A stretch of 64,000 nucleotides of DNA from Microbacterium mangrovi (GTDB taxonomy: Bacteria > Actinomycetota > Actinomycetes > Actinomycetales > Microbacteriaceae), in contig NZ_JTDK01000003.1 in assembly GCF_000802305.1 (NCBI RefSeq), positions 1 to 64,000 of the forward strand, given 5' to 3'. Each line of letters opens with the position of its first letter. The stretch's first letter is position 1. Positions 16,625 to 25,606 of this stretch are shown one piece after another. The position numbers and the translations under genes are program-made. The notes under the pieces were generated by a model that was not told the origin of the DNA, did no database searches, and was given only the letters and a program-made list of their open reading frames with translations.

Positions 16625-18021
16625 CGGGTCGAGAGCCGAGGCCTCGGCGCGGTGATGCGCGCAGACCGAGTGGGCGGACCATGAGCGAAGGGCCGAAGCG
16701 CCGACTGCTCGATGGGCCGGTCTTCGAGCGGCTCCTGCTGCTCGCGGTCGTCTTCATGCCGTTCCAGTACGCGATGACACTTGACGTCGGGTTCCCGCTC
16801 AAGATCAGCGAGATCCTGATCGGGCTCGCAATCGCCGTCTACGTCCTCGGACCGCGCAAGCGTCGCGTTCGGTGGGACGTCGCGAGCTGGGCAGTGTTCG
16901 CGATGGCAATCACGCTCGGGTTCTCCGCCCTGGTCAACTTCGTCCCACCGCCCTCGGGGTTGAGCGCGAACGGGTACACGCGAGGATTCGAATTCGACCT
17001 CGCCCTGTACACCGGCTACGCGGCATTGTCGCTGACGTTCTGGTCGATTCTTCGCCGCGTCGATCGCGAGAAGACGGCGCGAGCGATCGTGATCTCGATC
17101 TGGCTGTGCGGCGGTGCCGTCGCGTTGCAATGGGTGGCACAGCTGACCGGCTCCACCGGCCTGATCGCGCGGCTCGGGTTCCGGACGGTCGGTGTCACGG
17201 GCGATGTTTCGTCTTTGCGATCCGGACCGTTCCTCGAAGGTCAGCACCTCGGCTTCTACGCCGGCGCAGCGCTCATCGTCGCCTTGTACCGCCGAAGCTA
17301 CGTCGCGGCGGGCGTCGCGGTGCTTTGCATCGTCTACTCCCAGTCGACCACCGCGTACGTGGGTCTCGCTGTCGGCGTCCTTGCCGCCCTACTGCTGCGT
17401 CCGAAGGCGAAGTACGTCGTGCCGATTCTGGGCACCGCCGCGTTCGTCGCGCTCGTCGCGATCATCATCCCCGGGTTTCGGAACGTTCTCGGGAAGCAGC
17501 TGGCGAAGCTGGGTCTCACCCAGTTCGCGCCGAACTACGCTTTCGCGACGACGTCGCTCGACACTCGGACGATCAAGTCGCAGATCGCGTTCGCCATGGC
17601 CCAGGACCACCCCCTGTTCGGTGTCGGCCCAGGCCGGTTCGGGGCATACTTCAACCGATACTCCGGCGAATACAAGCTCCCCTGGATCTACTCGACGGAT
17701 GCCACCCGGCCCATCGCCGAGAACGCCTACGGGCATGTGGCATCCGAGTTGGGCTTGTTCGCTCTGGCCGCCTTTGTCGTGCTGATCGTGGCCATCATCC
17801 TGCGCAACCGCGTCGGATCCCCGCTTCTGCTCGCTCTCGCCGGCTATCTTGCCGTCGGCGTGGCCACACAGTCGTCCTGGACGTTCCTCCCGATCTGGAC
17901 CTTCATCGCCCTGCTGTCGACGCGGGTCCCGGCCACCCCCGAACCGCCGCTGCGGACCACCGTGACCGATGACGCGGGCGCCCCGACGGAGCATTCAGGC
18001 CGCATCCTCGTCGACCCCTGA
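16621..18021 (+). CDS. Wzy-like polysaccharide polymerase / O-antigen ligase family membrane protein
   Basis: A 466-residue integral membrane protein with about ten hydrophobic helices. The large periplasmic loop contains HPLFGVGPGRFGAYF, typical of the Wzy_C/O-antigen ligase group. It would link repeat units outside the membrane. The start is taken as GTG 16621, which overlaps the upstream stop; ATG 16681 is an alternative. Its 3' end overlaps the convergent flippase gene by 27 bp. A second polymerase-like gene lies at 33586. Confidence 0.85.
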   Translation: MTGREPRPRRGDARRPSGRTMSEGPKRRLLDGPVFERLLLLAVVFMPFQYAMTLDVGFPLKISEILIGLAIAVYVLGPRKRRVRWDVASWAVFAMAITLGFSALVNFVPPPSGLSANGYTRGFEFDLALYTGYAALSLTFWSILRRVDREKTARAIVISIWLCGGAVALQWVAQLTGSTGLIARLGFRTVGVTGDVSSLRSGPFLEGQHLGFYAGAALIVALYRRSYVAAGVAVLCIVYSQSTTAYVGLAVGVLAALLLRPKAKYVVPILGTAAFVALVAIIIPGFRNVLGKQLAKLGLTQFAPNYAFATTSLDTRTIKSQIAFAMAQDHPLFGVGPGRFGAYFNRYSGEYKLPWIYSTDATRPIAENAYGHVASELGLFALAAFVVLIVAIILRNRVGSPLLLALAGYLAVGVATQSSWTFLPIWTFIALLSTRVPATPEPPLRTTVTDDAGAPTEHSGRILVDP

Positions 18022-19155
18022 GCCGGCCGGCGCCTGGCGCACGCTGCGCGCGAGAACGGTGAAGAGCACCATGGTCGCGGCCTCCGCAACGATGAGGGCG
18101 GCGAAGACGCTCTCCAGAGTGCCCGCCGTGTGGGCGGCGGTTGCTCCCATGGCGAGGTAGATTACGTTGGATGCCGCTCGGGCCCAGAAGACGGCGGTGA
18201 CCCGACCCTCTCGACGCATGCGGGTGAACGGGAGCGTTGCGGGCACCGAGAGCGCCTTCCAGATGCACGCGAGGACGAGGGGCACGAACCCCACGTATGC
18301 CCAGGAAGTGGAGAAGATCACCGCGAACAGTCCCAGGAGGTCGGCAACGATGACGGCGATGAGTGTCAGCATCGTGAGGGTGGAGAGGAACAGGACCATT
18401 CGCACCGACGTCGCGCGCAGCAGGCGGGTGCGCATGTAGCCGAGAACGGGCTGGAGTATGCCCAGCACGGTGAGGATGAGACGGAACCCCACCGCGGCCT
18501 CCGCGCTGATCGCGCCCAAGACGATTGAGTTGAGGATGAGCGGCATCGAGGCGACGATGGCAGTCTCGGATGCGACCCACAGAGCTTTGCGGGGATCGAC
18601 GTGCTCCGCGGGATGGCTCGGAACGCCGATCGCGCGGATGGCCACCGCGGCGATGATCGCCGCGGCGAGGATGAGAAAGGCCCAGGAGACCCCGGCGGTG
18701 CCGACGAGGAATGCGGAAAGGCAGCCGACCCCGAGCACAGCGGCCGTCGCGAGCTCGCCGCGCCACCGATGATCGCTGATTGCGTGCAGGCGTCCCATCT
18801 GCAGGGACGCCATGGCCAGCGGCATTGCGAATACCACCGCCCACGACGTGACCGGCGCGAACAGGAGGAGGATGCCGCTGAGCACACCGGCCGCGGTGGA
18901 CCACCACGGGATGTAACTCTTGTGTGCGATCGTCGGATCGGCGAGCCGCGCTTCGATGACCGCCGCGCTGCTGACGCCGCTCAGCAGGACGCCGACGCCG
19001 AGCGCAATGGCGATGTGCGCCTGTTCACCTGTGGTGTACGCCCGTGAGGCGATCGCCTGCGCGGTGGCCGGCACGACTGCCACGATCGCACCGGCCACGA
19101 TCATCGCGAGGGAACTGCTGGCTGTTCCGACATCGGATCTGCGGATGACCTGCAT
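17995..19155 (-). CDS. Wzx-like flippase (MATE/polysaccharide transporter-like)
   Basis: A 386-residue membrane protein with about eleven to twelve hydrophobic segments and few charged residues between them. The layout and the neighbours suggest a lipid-linked oligosaccharide flippase of the MOP superfamily; the sequence is divergent and I see no single diagnostic motif. It is the only Wzx-like gene in the window. It lies 55 bp after a glycosyltransferase on the same strand. Confidence 0.72.
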   Translation of the reverse strand: MQVIRRSDVGTASSSLAMIVAGAIVAVVPATAQAIASRAYTTGEQAHIAIALGVGVLLSGVSSAAVIEARLADPTIAHKSYIPWWSTAAGVLSGILLLFAPVTSWAVVFAMPLAMASLQMGRLHAISDHRWRGELATAAVLGVGCLSAFLVGTAGVSWAFLILAAAIIAAVAIRAIGVPSHPAEHVDPRKALWVASETAIVASMPLILNSIVLGAISAEAAVGFRLILTVLGILQPVLGYMRTRLLRATSVRMVLFLSTLTMLTLIAVIVADLLGLFAVIFSTSWAYVGFVPLVLACIWKALSVPATLPFTRMRREGRVTAVFWARAASNVIYLAMGATAAHTAGTLESVFAALIVAEAATMVLFTVLARSVRQAPAGSGVDEDAA

Positions 19156-19210
19156 CAGCCGCGCCTTCCATCCGGGCGCAGCGCGACGTCCATCAGCCGT
19201 GGCACGTCGG

Positions 19211-20233
19211 TCATGCCACGGACTCGTAGACCGCGATGTGCTGCTCGATGCTGCGGCTCCAGCTGAAGCGCTTCACCCACTCGGCGCCGTCAGTCGCTGC
19301 ACGACCCCGCCACTCCTGGTCGGTCAGGGCCCGGTGGATGCCGGCGGCGATCGCCTCGCTGTCGAGGCCTTCGAAGCGCAGGGCCGGGCCGGCGACCTCC
19401 TTCAGCGATCCACGATCCGAGCATGCCACGGGGACCCCGGCGGCCAGCGCTTCGAGCACGGGCATCCCGAACCCCTCGTACAGCGAGGGGAAGACGAAGA
19501 GACTCGAGTGCTGCATGAGTGCGACCCTGTCGTTGTCGGAGACGAAGCCCAGAGGGATGACGTGCGGAGACGCCTTGATGGTCTGCAAGATGGCGTCGAA
19601 GTTCCATGCCGGGCGGCCGGCGATCACGAGCGGCACGTCGAGGGTCCGCAGCGCGGGGTGCTCGAACGCGGCGACCAGCGCCTCGATGTTCTTGCGCGGC
19701 TCCAGGTTGCCGAGGTAGAGCACGTACTCCGACGGCAGGAGGCGATTGAGCTCGGGAGAGAAGGCACGCCGTTCTTTGAAGGGCTCGTAGTCCACCCCGT
19801 GCGGGATCACCGAGATGCGCGCGCGGTCGAGACCGAAGACTTCGGCGACGTCGTCGGCTGAGGATTGGGACACGGTGATCACACGTGCAGACGAGCGGAT
19901 CGCCCGCTGAACGCGGAACCGCCAGAGGCGTTCCTGCCGGGGTGTGCGGGCGACATCGATCCAGCGGCTCGCGACCCCGTGGACGGTGACGACGCTCGCC
20001 GCGCGAGTCTTGATCAGAGAACCTGTATCGGCGGAGTAGTGCACGACTTCGCCGCTCCGCCTCCGTGAGCCGTAGACCGTCTCCTCGACCATCGTCAGGG
20101 CCGGGTGGACGCCCATCGGCATGAGCCCGGTGGCGATTCCACGCTCTTCGAGCCCAGCTTTGATGCGCCGCGCATACGTGGTGTTACCACCGACATGCCG
20201 AGTCACGACGCGCGCGGGGAATGTTACTTTCAC
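19211..20233 (-). CDS. Glycosyltransferase family 4, mannosyltransferase-like
   Basis: A 340-residue GT-B enzyme. The acceptor domain begins MKVTFPARVVTRHVGGNTTYA. The donor domain shows LGNLEPRKNIEALVAAF and the EX7E motif in YEGFGMPVLEALAAGVPV, as in WbaZ/MtfB-like mannosyltransferases. It starts with GTG and GGAGTG lies upstream. The sugar transferred is not certain. It is the first gene of a two-gene minus-strand unit with the flippase and is divergent from the nucleotidyltransferase gene. Confidence 0.88.
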   Translation of the reverse strand: MKVTFPARVVTRHVGGNTTYARRIKAGLEERGIATGLMPMGVHPALTMVEETVYGSRRRSGEVVHYSADTGSLIKTRAASVVTVHGVASRWIDVARTPRQERLWRFRVQRAIRSSARVITVSQSSADDVAEVFGLDRARISVIPHGVDYEPFKERRAFSPELNRLLPSEYVLYLGNLEPRKNIEALVAAFEHPALRTLDVPLVIAGRPAWNFDAILQTIKASPHVIPLGFVSDNDRVALMQHSSLFVFPSLYEGFGMPVLEALAAGVPVACSDRGSLKEVAGPALRFEGLDSEAIAAGIHRALTDQEWRGRAATDGAEWVKRFSWSRSIEQHIAVYESVA

Positions 20234-20460
20234 GAATGCACTCCAAATGGCACCGGCCCGCAGATGACGAGCTCATGGGATACAAGAGACAGGGGTGAGG
20301 GGGTGCCCGCCGCAGAAAGGCGCCGTGTGCTCAAGTATATTGCGCGACTCGAGCTGCCCGCGGCCGGACGAGAACGCAATTCAGCGTCGGCGGCACGATA
20401 GACTTCAATGCGAATTCGGCGATTGCCGGGGGATCGGGGCCCCGGTGCGATGGGGATGTG
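20234..20460. promoter_or_regulatory. Divergent intergenic region
   Basis: A 227-bp gap between divergent genes with no supported reading frame. It is relatively AT-rich. TAGACT at 20399-20404 is a candidate -10 for the plus-strand gene; AAGTATATTG near 20333-20342 may serve either strand. Confidence 0.35.
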
Positions 20461-21375
20461 ATGGGACAGGACGAGGCAGCGCTCACGCTCGTTGAAGGGA
20501 CGACGCTGGCACATGCTCTCATGGCCGAGATCGCTGCAGCCTCCGGCATCCGGTTGCTCTCGATCAAAGGGCCGGCAGCCGACCATCATGAGCTCCGGCC
20601 TCCTCGGGTTGCCGCGGACGCGGACGTCCTCGTGGACCCCAGCGACTTCGACAGGTTTCTCGGCCTCATGGTCGAGCGGGGCTGGCACGAGCGCGTGGAG
20701 CGGACCGTTCCGTCGTTCCTCGGACCGCACTCTGTCACGATGATCAACGAGCGCTGGCCGAACGACATCGACGTGCACTTCTGGTTCCCCGGCTTCTTCG
20801 CCGACCGCGCCGTCGTCTTCGACGCGCTCTGGCGAGGTCGGGTGGCAATTCCTGTTGCGCACCGAATCGCGCAGGCCACGTCGCGGCCCGACACGGCCGT
20901 CATCCTCTGCCTCCACGCGCTTCGGTACACGCGGTCGGCAAGGCATGAGAAGGAACTGGCACATGTCGTTGACGTCATGAAGAGGACTTTTTCTGAGGCG
21001 GAGCTGGAGCGGGTAGCCGAGATTGCACGCATCGGTCGCGCGCAAACTGTTCTCGAAACGGTGTTGCGTCAACTTGAATTGGATTATCGGTCCGACCTCA
21101 CGGCCGACGAGATCGCGGCCTGGGATGCCAACAGGCACACCATTGAGAGTGGCTCTGCAGTGGCCTGGCTGAGTGAGATCAAGAATGCATCATGGTCGCG
21201 GAAGCCCGGTCTTTTCCTGCGAGCAATGTGGATCTCGCGTGAGGATATTCCGCGCAACGATCCAGCGGTGATTCCGACTCGTCGAATGGCGTGGGCCCAC
21301 CGCTGGTCGCGCTGGTGCCGTGGTGCGCTGGCGCTCGTGCATCTTCGCCGGTTCAGCATCACCCAGCGCAAGTGA
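20461..21375 (+). CDS. Nucleotidyltransferase family protein (NTP_transf_5 type)
   Basis: A 304-residue protein of the uncharacterised nucleotidyltransferase family also found beside HprK-like kinases and PqqD proteins in other bacteria. The N-terminal half has LLSIKGPAAD followed by the paired acid motif ADADVLVD, expected to bind metal and NTP, and then NDIDVHFWFPG. The C-terminal half is helical. The ATG at 20461 is preceded by GGGGAT; GTG 20458 is an equal alternative. A paralogue is at 32394. The substrate is unknown. Confidence 0.78.
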   Translation: MGQDEAALTLVEGTTLAHALMAEIAAASGIRLLSIKGPAADHHELRPPRVAADADVLVDPSDFDRFLGLMVERGWHERVERTVPSFLGPHSVTMINERWPNDIDVHFWFPGFFADRAVVFDALWRGRVAIPVAHRIAQATSRPDTAVILCLHALRYTRSARHEKELAHVVDVMKRTFSEAELERVAEIARIGRAQTVLETVLRQLELDYRSDLTADEIAAWDANRHTIESGSAVAWLSEIKNASWSRKPGLFLRAMWISREDIPRNDPAVIPTRRMAWAHRWSRWCRGALALVHLRRFSITQRK

Positions 21376-21439
21376 GCCGAGCGATCGTCCGACCCAGTCG
21401 CCGTGGTGCTCGTCGGCTGGCAGTGATCCGCTCCGGCAA

Positions 21440-22963
21440 TCAATGCGCGGTCTCCCCGGGGGAGACGACGGCGTTGAACGTCTTGGCCAGGATCGTGAGG
21501 TCGCCGGCGAGCGACCAGTTCTCCACGTAGTACAGATCGAGCCGAACGGCGTCGTCCCAGTCGAGGGCCGACCGGCCGCTGACCTGCCAGAGGCCCGTGA
21601 TTCCCGGTCGCGTGAGGAGCCTGCGGCGTGCGGCGTCCGTGTAAAGAGCCACCTCTGCGGCGATCTGGGGCCGCGGGCCGACGAGACTCATCGATCCGCC
21701 GAGCACGTTGAGAAGCTGGGGCAGTTCATCGAGGGAGTACTTGCGGATGAACTTTCCGATCGGGGTGATGCGGGGATCGTCCTTGACCTTGAACAGGGGT
21801 GTTTCGCTGGTGCCCTGCGCCGCGAGGAGGGCGGCGAGCTCGGCATCTGCACCGACGCGCATCGAGCGGAACTTGATCATCCCGAAGGGCTTGCCGTGTT
21901 GTCCGATCCGGCTCTGCACATAGAACGCGGGGCCGGTGCTGGACACCTTCACCGCGATCGCGAGCGCGATGAGGACGGGAGAGGCGATCAGCAGGAGGAC
22001 TGCCGAGCCGACGACGTCGAAGGAACGTTTGAGGAATCGCTGACCTCGCGTGAAACGCGGGGTCTCGACATGGATGAGCGGGAGGCCGGCGACGGGCCGG
22101 GTATGAATGCGCGGGCCCGCGATGTCGATCAGCGTGGGAGCGAGCACGAGGTGCTGCTTGCCGGGCTCCAGGTCCCAGGAGAGCTGCTTGAGTTGCTGGG
22201 GTGTGAGGTCGCCCGTGCTCGTCACGGCGACGGTATCTGCGCCCGTAGCCGAGAGCGAGGCCTTGATAGCGTCCAGATCGCCGACGACCGGGATGTCGCA
22301 GTCCTCGCCGAGGGCACCAGCACGGGGCCCGCCCGCGAGGCACGCTCCGACCACGGTGTAGCCGGCACTGGGGGCGCGGCCGAACTCGTGCGCGAGCTGG
22401 GTCACCGACGCGACTGAGCCGACCAGCAGCACGCGCGCGCTGTAGTTGCCGGCCCGGCGCTGCGCGACGAGCCACCCGCGCCATGCGCGGCGCCCCGTCA
22501 GCAGCAGAACGATGCCGAGCGGGAGGCTGATGAGCAGGTAGCCGCGGGCGACATCGATGCGCACGAGAAAGGCGACGATCGCGATCATTCCGAAGAGGTT
22601 GAGGCTCGATCGGATGATGCGGACGTATTCGGCGCTCCCGGTGCCCATCACGCGGTCGCTCCGAGAGTCGACGAGGGCGAGCGCGAGCATCCAGAGGCTC
22701 ACCAGCCCGATGGAGAAGGCCCAGTAGGAGAATGGCGAAACGAAATTGCTCTCGCGCGTCGCGACGTCTGCGGGCTCCAGACCGAGCCAGAGGATCTGCG
22801 TTCCGAACACGACGGCTACCAGAAGCGCCAGGTCGGTTACCCACACACGCGTCGCGTAGCGGACGCGCCAATTGTGGGGCTGCGACACGAGGGCGTGCCC
22901 CAACCGCTGTGCGGCATCCACAGCCGTATTCAGTTGTGATCCCACGGATGCGTCGGCCGTCAT
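21440..22963 (-). CDS. Polyprenyl glycosylphosphotransferase (initiating sugar transferase), copy 1
   Basis: A 507-residue enzyme that moves a sugar-1-phosphate to undecaprenyl phosphate, the first step of repeat-unit synthesis. Four to five N-terminal membrane helices, a CoA-binding-like middle domain (about 175-295) and a C-terminal bacterial sugar transferase domain (about 310-507) are seen. The latter carries KRSFDVVGSAVLLL, MIKFRSMRVGAD, SLDELPQLLNVLGGSMSLVGPRP and RPGITGLWQVSGRS. Its paralogue at 57983 shares this layout. It is divergent from the secreted protein gene at 23334. Confidence 0.93.
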   Translation of the reverse strand: MTADASVGSQLNTAVDAAQRLGHALVSQPHNWRVRYATRVWVTDLALLVAVVFGTQILWLGLEPADVATRESNFVSPFSYWAFSIGLVSLWMLALALVDSRSDRVMGTGSAEYVRIIRSSLNLFGMIAIVAFLVRIDVARGYLLISLPLGIVLLLTGRRAWRGWLVAQRRAGNYSARVLLVGSVASVTQLAHEFGRAPSAGYTVVGACLAGGPRAGALGEDCDIPVVGDLDAIKASLSATGADTVAVTSTGDLTPQQLKQLSWDLEPGKQHLVLAPTLIDIAGPRIHTRPVAGLPLIHVETPRFTRGQRFLKRSFDVVGSAVLLLIASPVLIALAIAVKVSSTGPAFYVQSRIGQHGKPFGMIKFRSMRVGADAELAALLAAQGTSETPLFKVKDDPRITPIGKFIRKYSLDELPQLLNVLGGSMSLVGPRPQIAAEVALYTDAARRRLLTRPGITGLWQVSGRSALDWDDAVRLDLYYVENWSLAGDLTILAKTFNAVVSPGETAH

Positions 22964-23333
22964 GCTGCCCCTCGTCCCCAGTCTGAGCTCTCCGGACGGC
23001 GCGTGAGAGTGTGCGTGCCCGGAGCGGGAGGACCGATACCGCTCAATGCGTTGTCACGGGGATCGCACAGCCCAGTATCAGACCTCTCCCATCGGAGGCT
23101 AATTCGCGTCGACCGGGCTCGAACCAGAGGTTGGCGCGAGGTGAATGAAATGCGTCGCGGGGTGCATGTTGCGCCTCATGGGCAGCGAGGTGGCTTGCTG
23201 TGTGATCGATCTGCGACAACAACGAATCAATTGGCGACGGGTCTGGGGTTGCGGAGCGTCGGTGCTGGCAAAACTGGTCCGGTGGATGGCCCGCCGGATG
23301 TCATCCACAGACAGTCCCACCACGGAGGAAGCT
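22964..23333. other. Intergenic region, 370 bp, divergent
   Basis: Between the sugar transferase and the Tat-type protein gene. An in-frame upstream extension of the latter exists from 23145, but its codons lack the high-GC third-position pattern and it has no ribosome-binding site. No convincing promoter, hairpin or RNA gene was found. The region is less GC-rich than its surroundings. Confidence 0.5.
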
Positions 23334-23969
23334 ATGGCCGAGCTCGACAAAACCGCAGAGAGCGGACTCAACCGCCGCACCGTCATCAAGGGTGCGGCGT
23401 GGTCTATCCCGGTGGTGGCTGCCGCCGTCGCAACACCGCTCGCCGCCGCGAGCGTGACGAACTCGAGTCTGGCCTGGACCAGCACCCAGAGCGGTCTGTT
23501 GACGCTCCAGCTGCTGAGCGGCGGCGGGACCGCCACGGCTGGCGTCGCGATCACGCTTCCGGACGAGTTCACGCTGACCAATGGCGCCGGTGCGCTGAAC
23601 GCGAACGCAACGGTGACGATCGTGGTGGGCAAGCCGACGGCGGGTGTGAATGTCACGCTTGGCACGGCGCGCGGTTTCGGCGTGTACAAGCTCAACGGCG
23701 TGGTGGTCTCGGGTCAGAACAATGCGGCCTACACGGGGGGTGTCGGTTACCCGACCACCACGTTCACCCAGACGGGGGTGAACTTCACCGCCGCGTCGAA
23801 CGGCGCGGTGGTGATCCCCGTCGAGTTCGGCCTCTCGGGCACCCACACGACACCGCTGGCGCTCAACCTTCTGACGACGTTCCCTGTCACACTCACTGTG
23901 GATTTCGGGGGCACGACGTACACCGCGACGACGACGATCAGCGTTCCGATCGGAGCGGGAATCCTCTGA
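23334..23969 (+). CDS. Exported protein with twin-arginine-type signal, Thr-rich
   Basis: A 211-residue protein. The signal has Arg14-Arg15 in NRRTVIKG, a hydrophobic stretch (about 20-36) and a likely cleavage site after TPLAA. The mature part (about 170 residues) is rich in Thr, Gly, Val and Asn and looks like beta-sheet, with no cysteine. GGAGG (23324-23328) fixes the ATG. It precedes the Wzc-like gene. A similar signal is found in the 47433 protein. A surface or matrix protein is likely; the function is unknown. Confidence 0.78.
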   Translation: MAELDKTAESGLNRRTVIKGAAWSIPVVAAAVATPLAAASVTNSSLAWTSTQSGLLTLQLLSGGGTATAGVAITLPDEFTLTNGAGALNANATVTIVVGKPTAGVNVTLGTARGFGVYKLNGVVVSGQNNAAYTGGVGYPTTTFTQTGVNFTAASNGAVVIPVEFGLSGTHTTPLALNLLTTFPVTLTVDFGGTTYTATTTISVPIGAGIL

Positions 23970-24077
23970 CCAGCCTCGCTTTCCCAGCTGCCCGCCACCG
24001 CCTCGCGCCGGTGGCGGGCACCTGTGTTGTCAGCGTCAATTCGAACCGGCGTCCTCGTACGCGTTTGGGGGAGTTCA

Positions 24078-25601
24078 ATGGAACTACGTGACTACCTTCG
24101 ACTTTTCCGCGCGCACTGGCTGGGGATGATCATCATCGTCGTCGCCACGGTCCTGCTGGCCTACTGCTGGACGCTGCTCCAGCCCCAGGTGTACTCGGCC
24201 GATTCGAGCGCCATCGTCAAGGCGCAGCCGGCGGGCAACGACATCGGGTCGGCGGTCGCCGGCAACAGCCTCGCAAGCTCACAGGTCAAGACGTTCGCCG
24301 ACCTCGGCTCGTCACGCGCGGTCGCGGACCGGGTCATCGCCGAACTCAAGCTCTCGACCACACCCGAATCGCTCGTCTCCGACATCACCATCACGAACCC
24401 CGCGGATACTCTCGCGATCAATGTCAGTGCAGACGCGTCCACGCCTACAGAGGCGCGTGACATCGCCGAAGCCTGGGTTCGCGGTATGGCCGCCGAGGTC
24501 AACCGGCTCGAGACAGGTAACGCCGCCAAAGCGGGCGCAATCTACCTCCAACCGGTCGACTCGGCTCGGCTGCCCACGGTACCCTCGTCTCCGAACGTGA
24601 AACTCGCTCTCGCCGTCGGTCTGCTCATCGGCCTCGCTCTCGCGATCGCCTACGCGGTCGTCAGGTACACCCTCGACCGGCGCATCCGTTCGGTCGAGCG
24701 CGTCGAGGCCGAGACCGGTGTCGCCGTGATCGGCACCATTCCCGAGGAGAAGTCGTTCACGTCTGAGGAACGGCTCATCCCGTTCGATGGCGGCAACTCG
24801 CTCACGAGCGAGAACGTCCACATGTTCGCGGTCGCCGAGGCGATGCGCGAGCTTCGCACCAACATCCGCTTCCTGGATGTCGACAACCCGCCGCGGGTGC
24901 TCGTCGTCTCCAGCCCACTGCCCGGCGACGGCAAGACGACGACGGCATCCAACCTGGCCATCGCGCTCGCGTCGGCGGGCGAGCACGTCCTGCTCATCGA
25001 CGGCGATCTGCGCCGCCCGACGGTCGGCAAGGTGTTCGGCCTCACCGGCGGCGCCGGGCTCACCGACGTGCTCTCGGATCGGGCCGACATCACCCAGGTG
25101 GTGCAGCAGGTGCGCGGCGTCCCCAACCTTCTGGTGCTCGGTGCGGGCAAGGTGCCGCCGAACCCGAGCGAGGTGCTCGGCTCCGAGCGTATGCACGACC
25201 TGGTGCAGACGATCGCACGCGAGGCGATCGTGATCATCGACGCGCCGCCGCTGATCCCGGTCACCGACGCGGCCGTGCTCGGACACAACGCCGACGGCGT
25301 GATCGTCGTGGGAACGGTCGGCAAGACGACCTACGAGATGCTCGGCAAGGCGCTCGCGAACCTGGACCGGGCCGGCACGCGTGCGCTCGGCATCGTGCTC
25401 AACCGCGTTCCGCGCCGCGGCGCCGGGGCCGCCTACTACGGCTACCAGTACCACGGCGAGTACTACCGCCGCGACGAGCCCGACGCACCGGCACCCGCGC
25501 CGACGCCGATGCCCGCGCCGGCCGGCGATGCACAGTCTCCGTCGCCGTCGGCGAACCCCGTCCGCAGCGGGAACGTCGCCGCCGCGCAGTCGGCGAGCTG
25601 A
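24078..25601 (+). CDS. Wzc-like chain-length determinant and tyrosine autokinase (BY-kinase), copy 1
   Basis: A 507-residue protein controlling export or polymer length. It begins MELRDYLRLFRAHW with a membrane helix at about 16-36, an extracytoplasmic Wzz domain, and a second helix at about 175-197. The cytoplasmic kinase domain has the P-loop GDGKTT with Lys286, Walker A' LLIDGDLRRPTVG and Walker B IIDAPP. Six tyrosines cluster at 453-463, the usual autophosphorylation tail. Sensor and kinase are in one chain. It is five bases upstream of the HprK-PqqD gene, indicating one operon. Confidence 0.92.
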   Translation: MELRDYLRLFRAHWLGMIIIVVATVLLAYCWTLLQPQVYSADSSAIVKAQPAGNDIGSAVAGNSLASSQVKTFADLGSSRAVADRVIAELKLSTTPESLVSDITITNPADTLAINVSADASTPTEARDIAEAWVRGMAAEVNRLETGNAAKAGAIYLQPVDSARLPTVPSSPNVKLALAVGLLIGLALAIAYAVVRYTLDRRIRSVERVEAETGVAVIGTIPEEKSFTSEERLIPFDGGNSLTSENVHMFAVAEAMRELRTNIRFLDVDNPPRVLVVSSPLPGDGKTTTASNLAIALASAGEHVLLIDGDLRRPTVGKVFGLTGGAGLTDVLSDRADITQVVQQVRGVPNLLVLGAGKVPPNPSEVLGSERMHDLVQTIAREAIVIIDAPPLIPVTDAAVLGHNADGVIVVGTVGKTTYEMLGKALANLDRAGTRALGIVLNRVPRRGAGAAYYGYQYHGEYYRRDEPDAPAPAPTPMPAPAGDAQSPSPSANPVRSGNVAAAQSAS

Positions 25602-25606
25602 CCCGC

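Noticed and set aside
23145..23333. Longer N-terminus for the Tat-type protein at 23334
   Set aside because: The upstream part lacks high-GC codon bias and a ribosome-binding site, and would bury the twin-arginine signal deep inside the protein.
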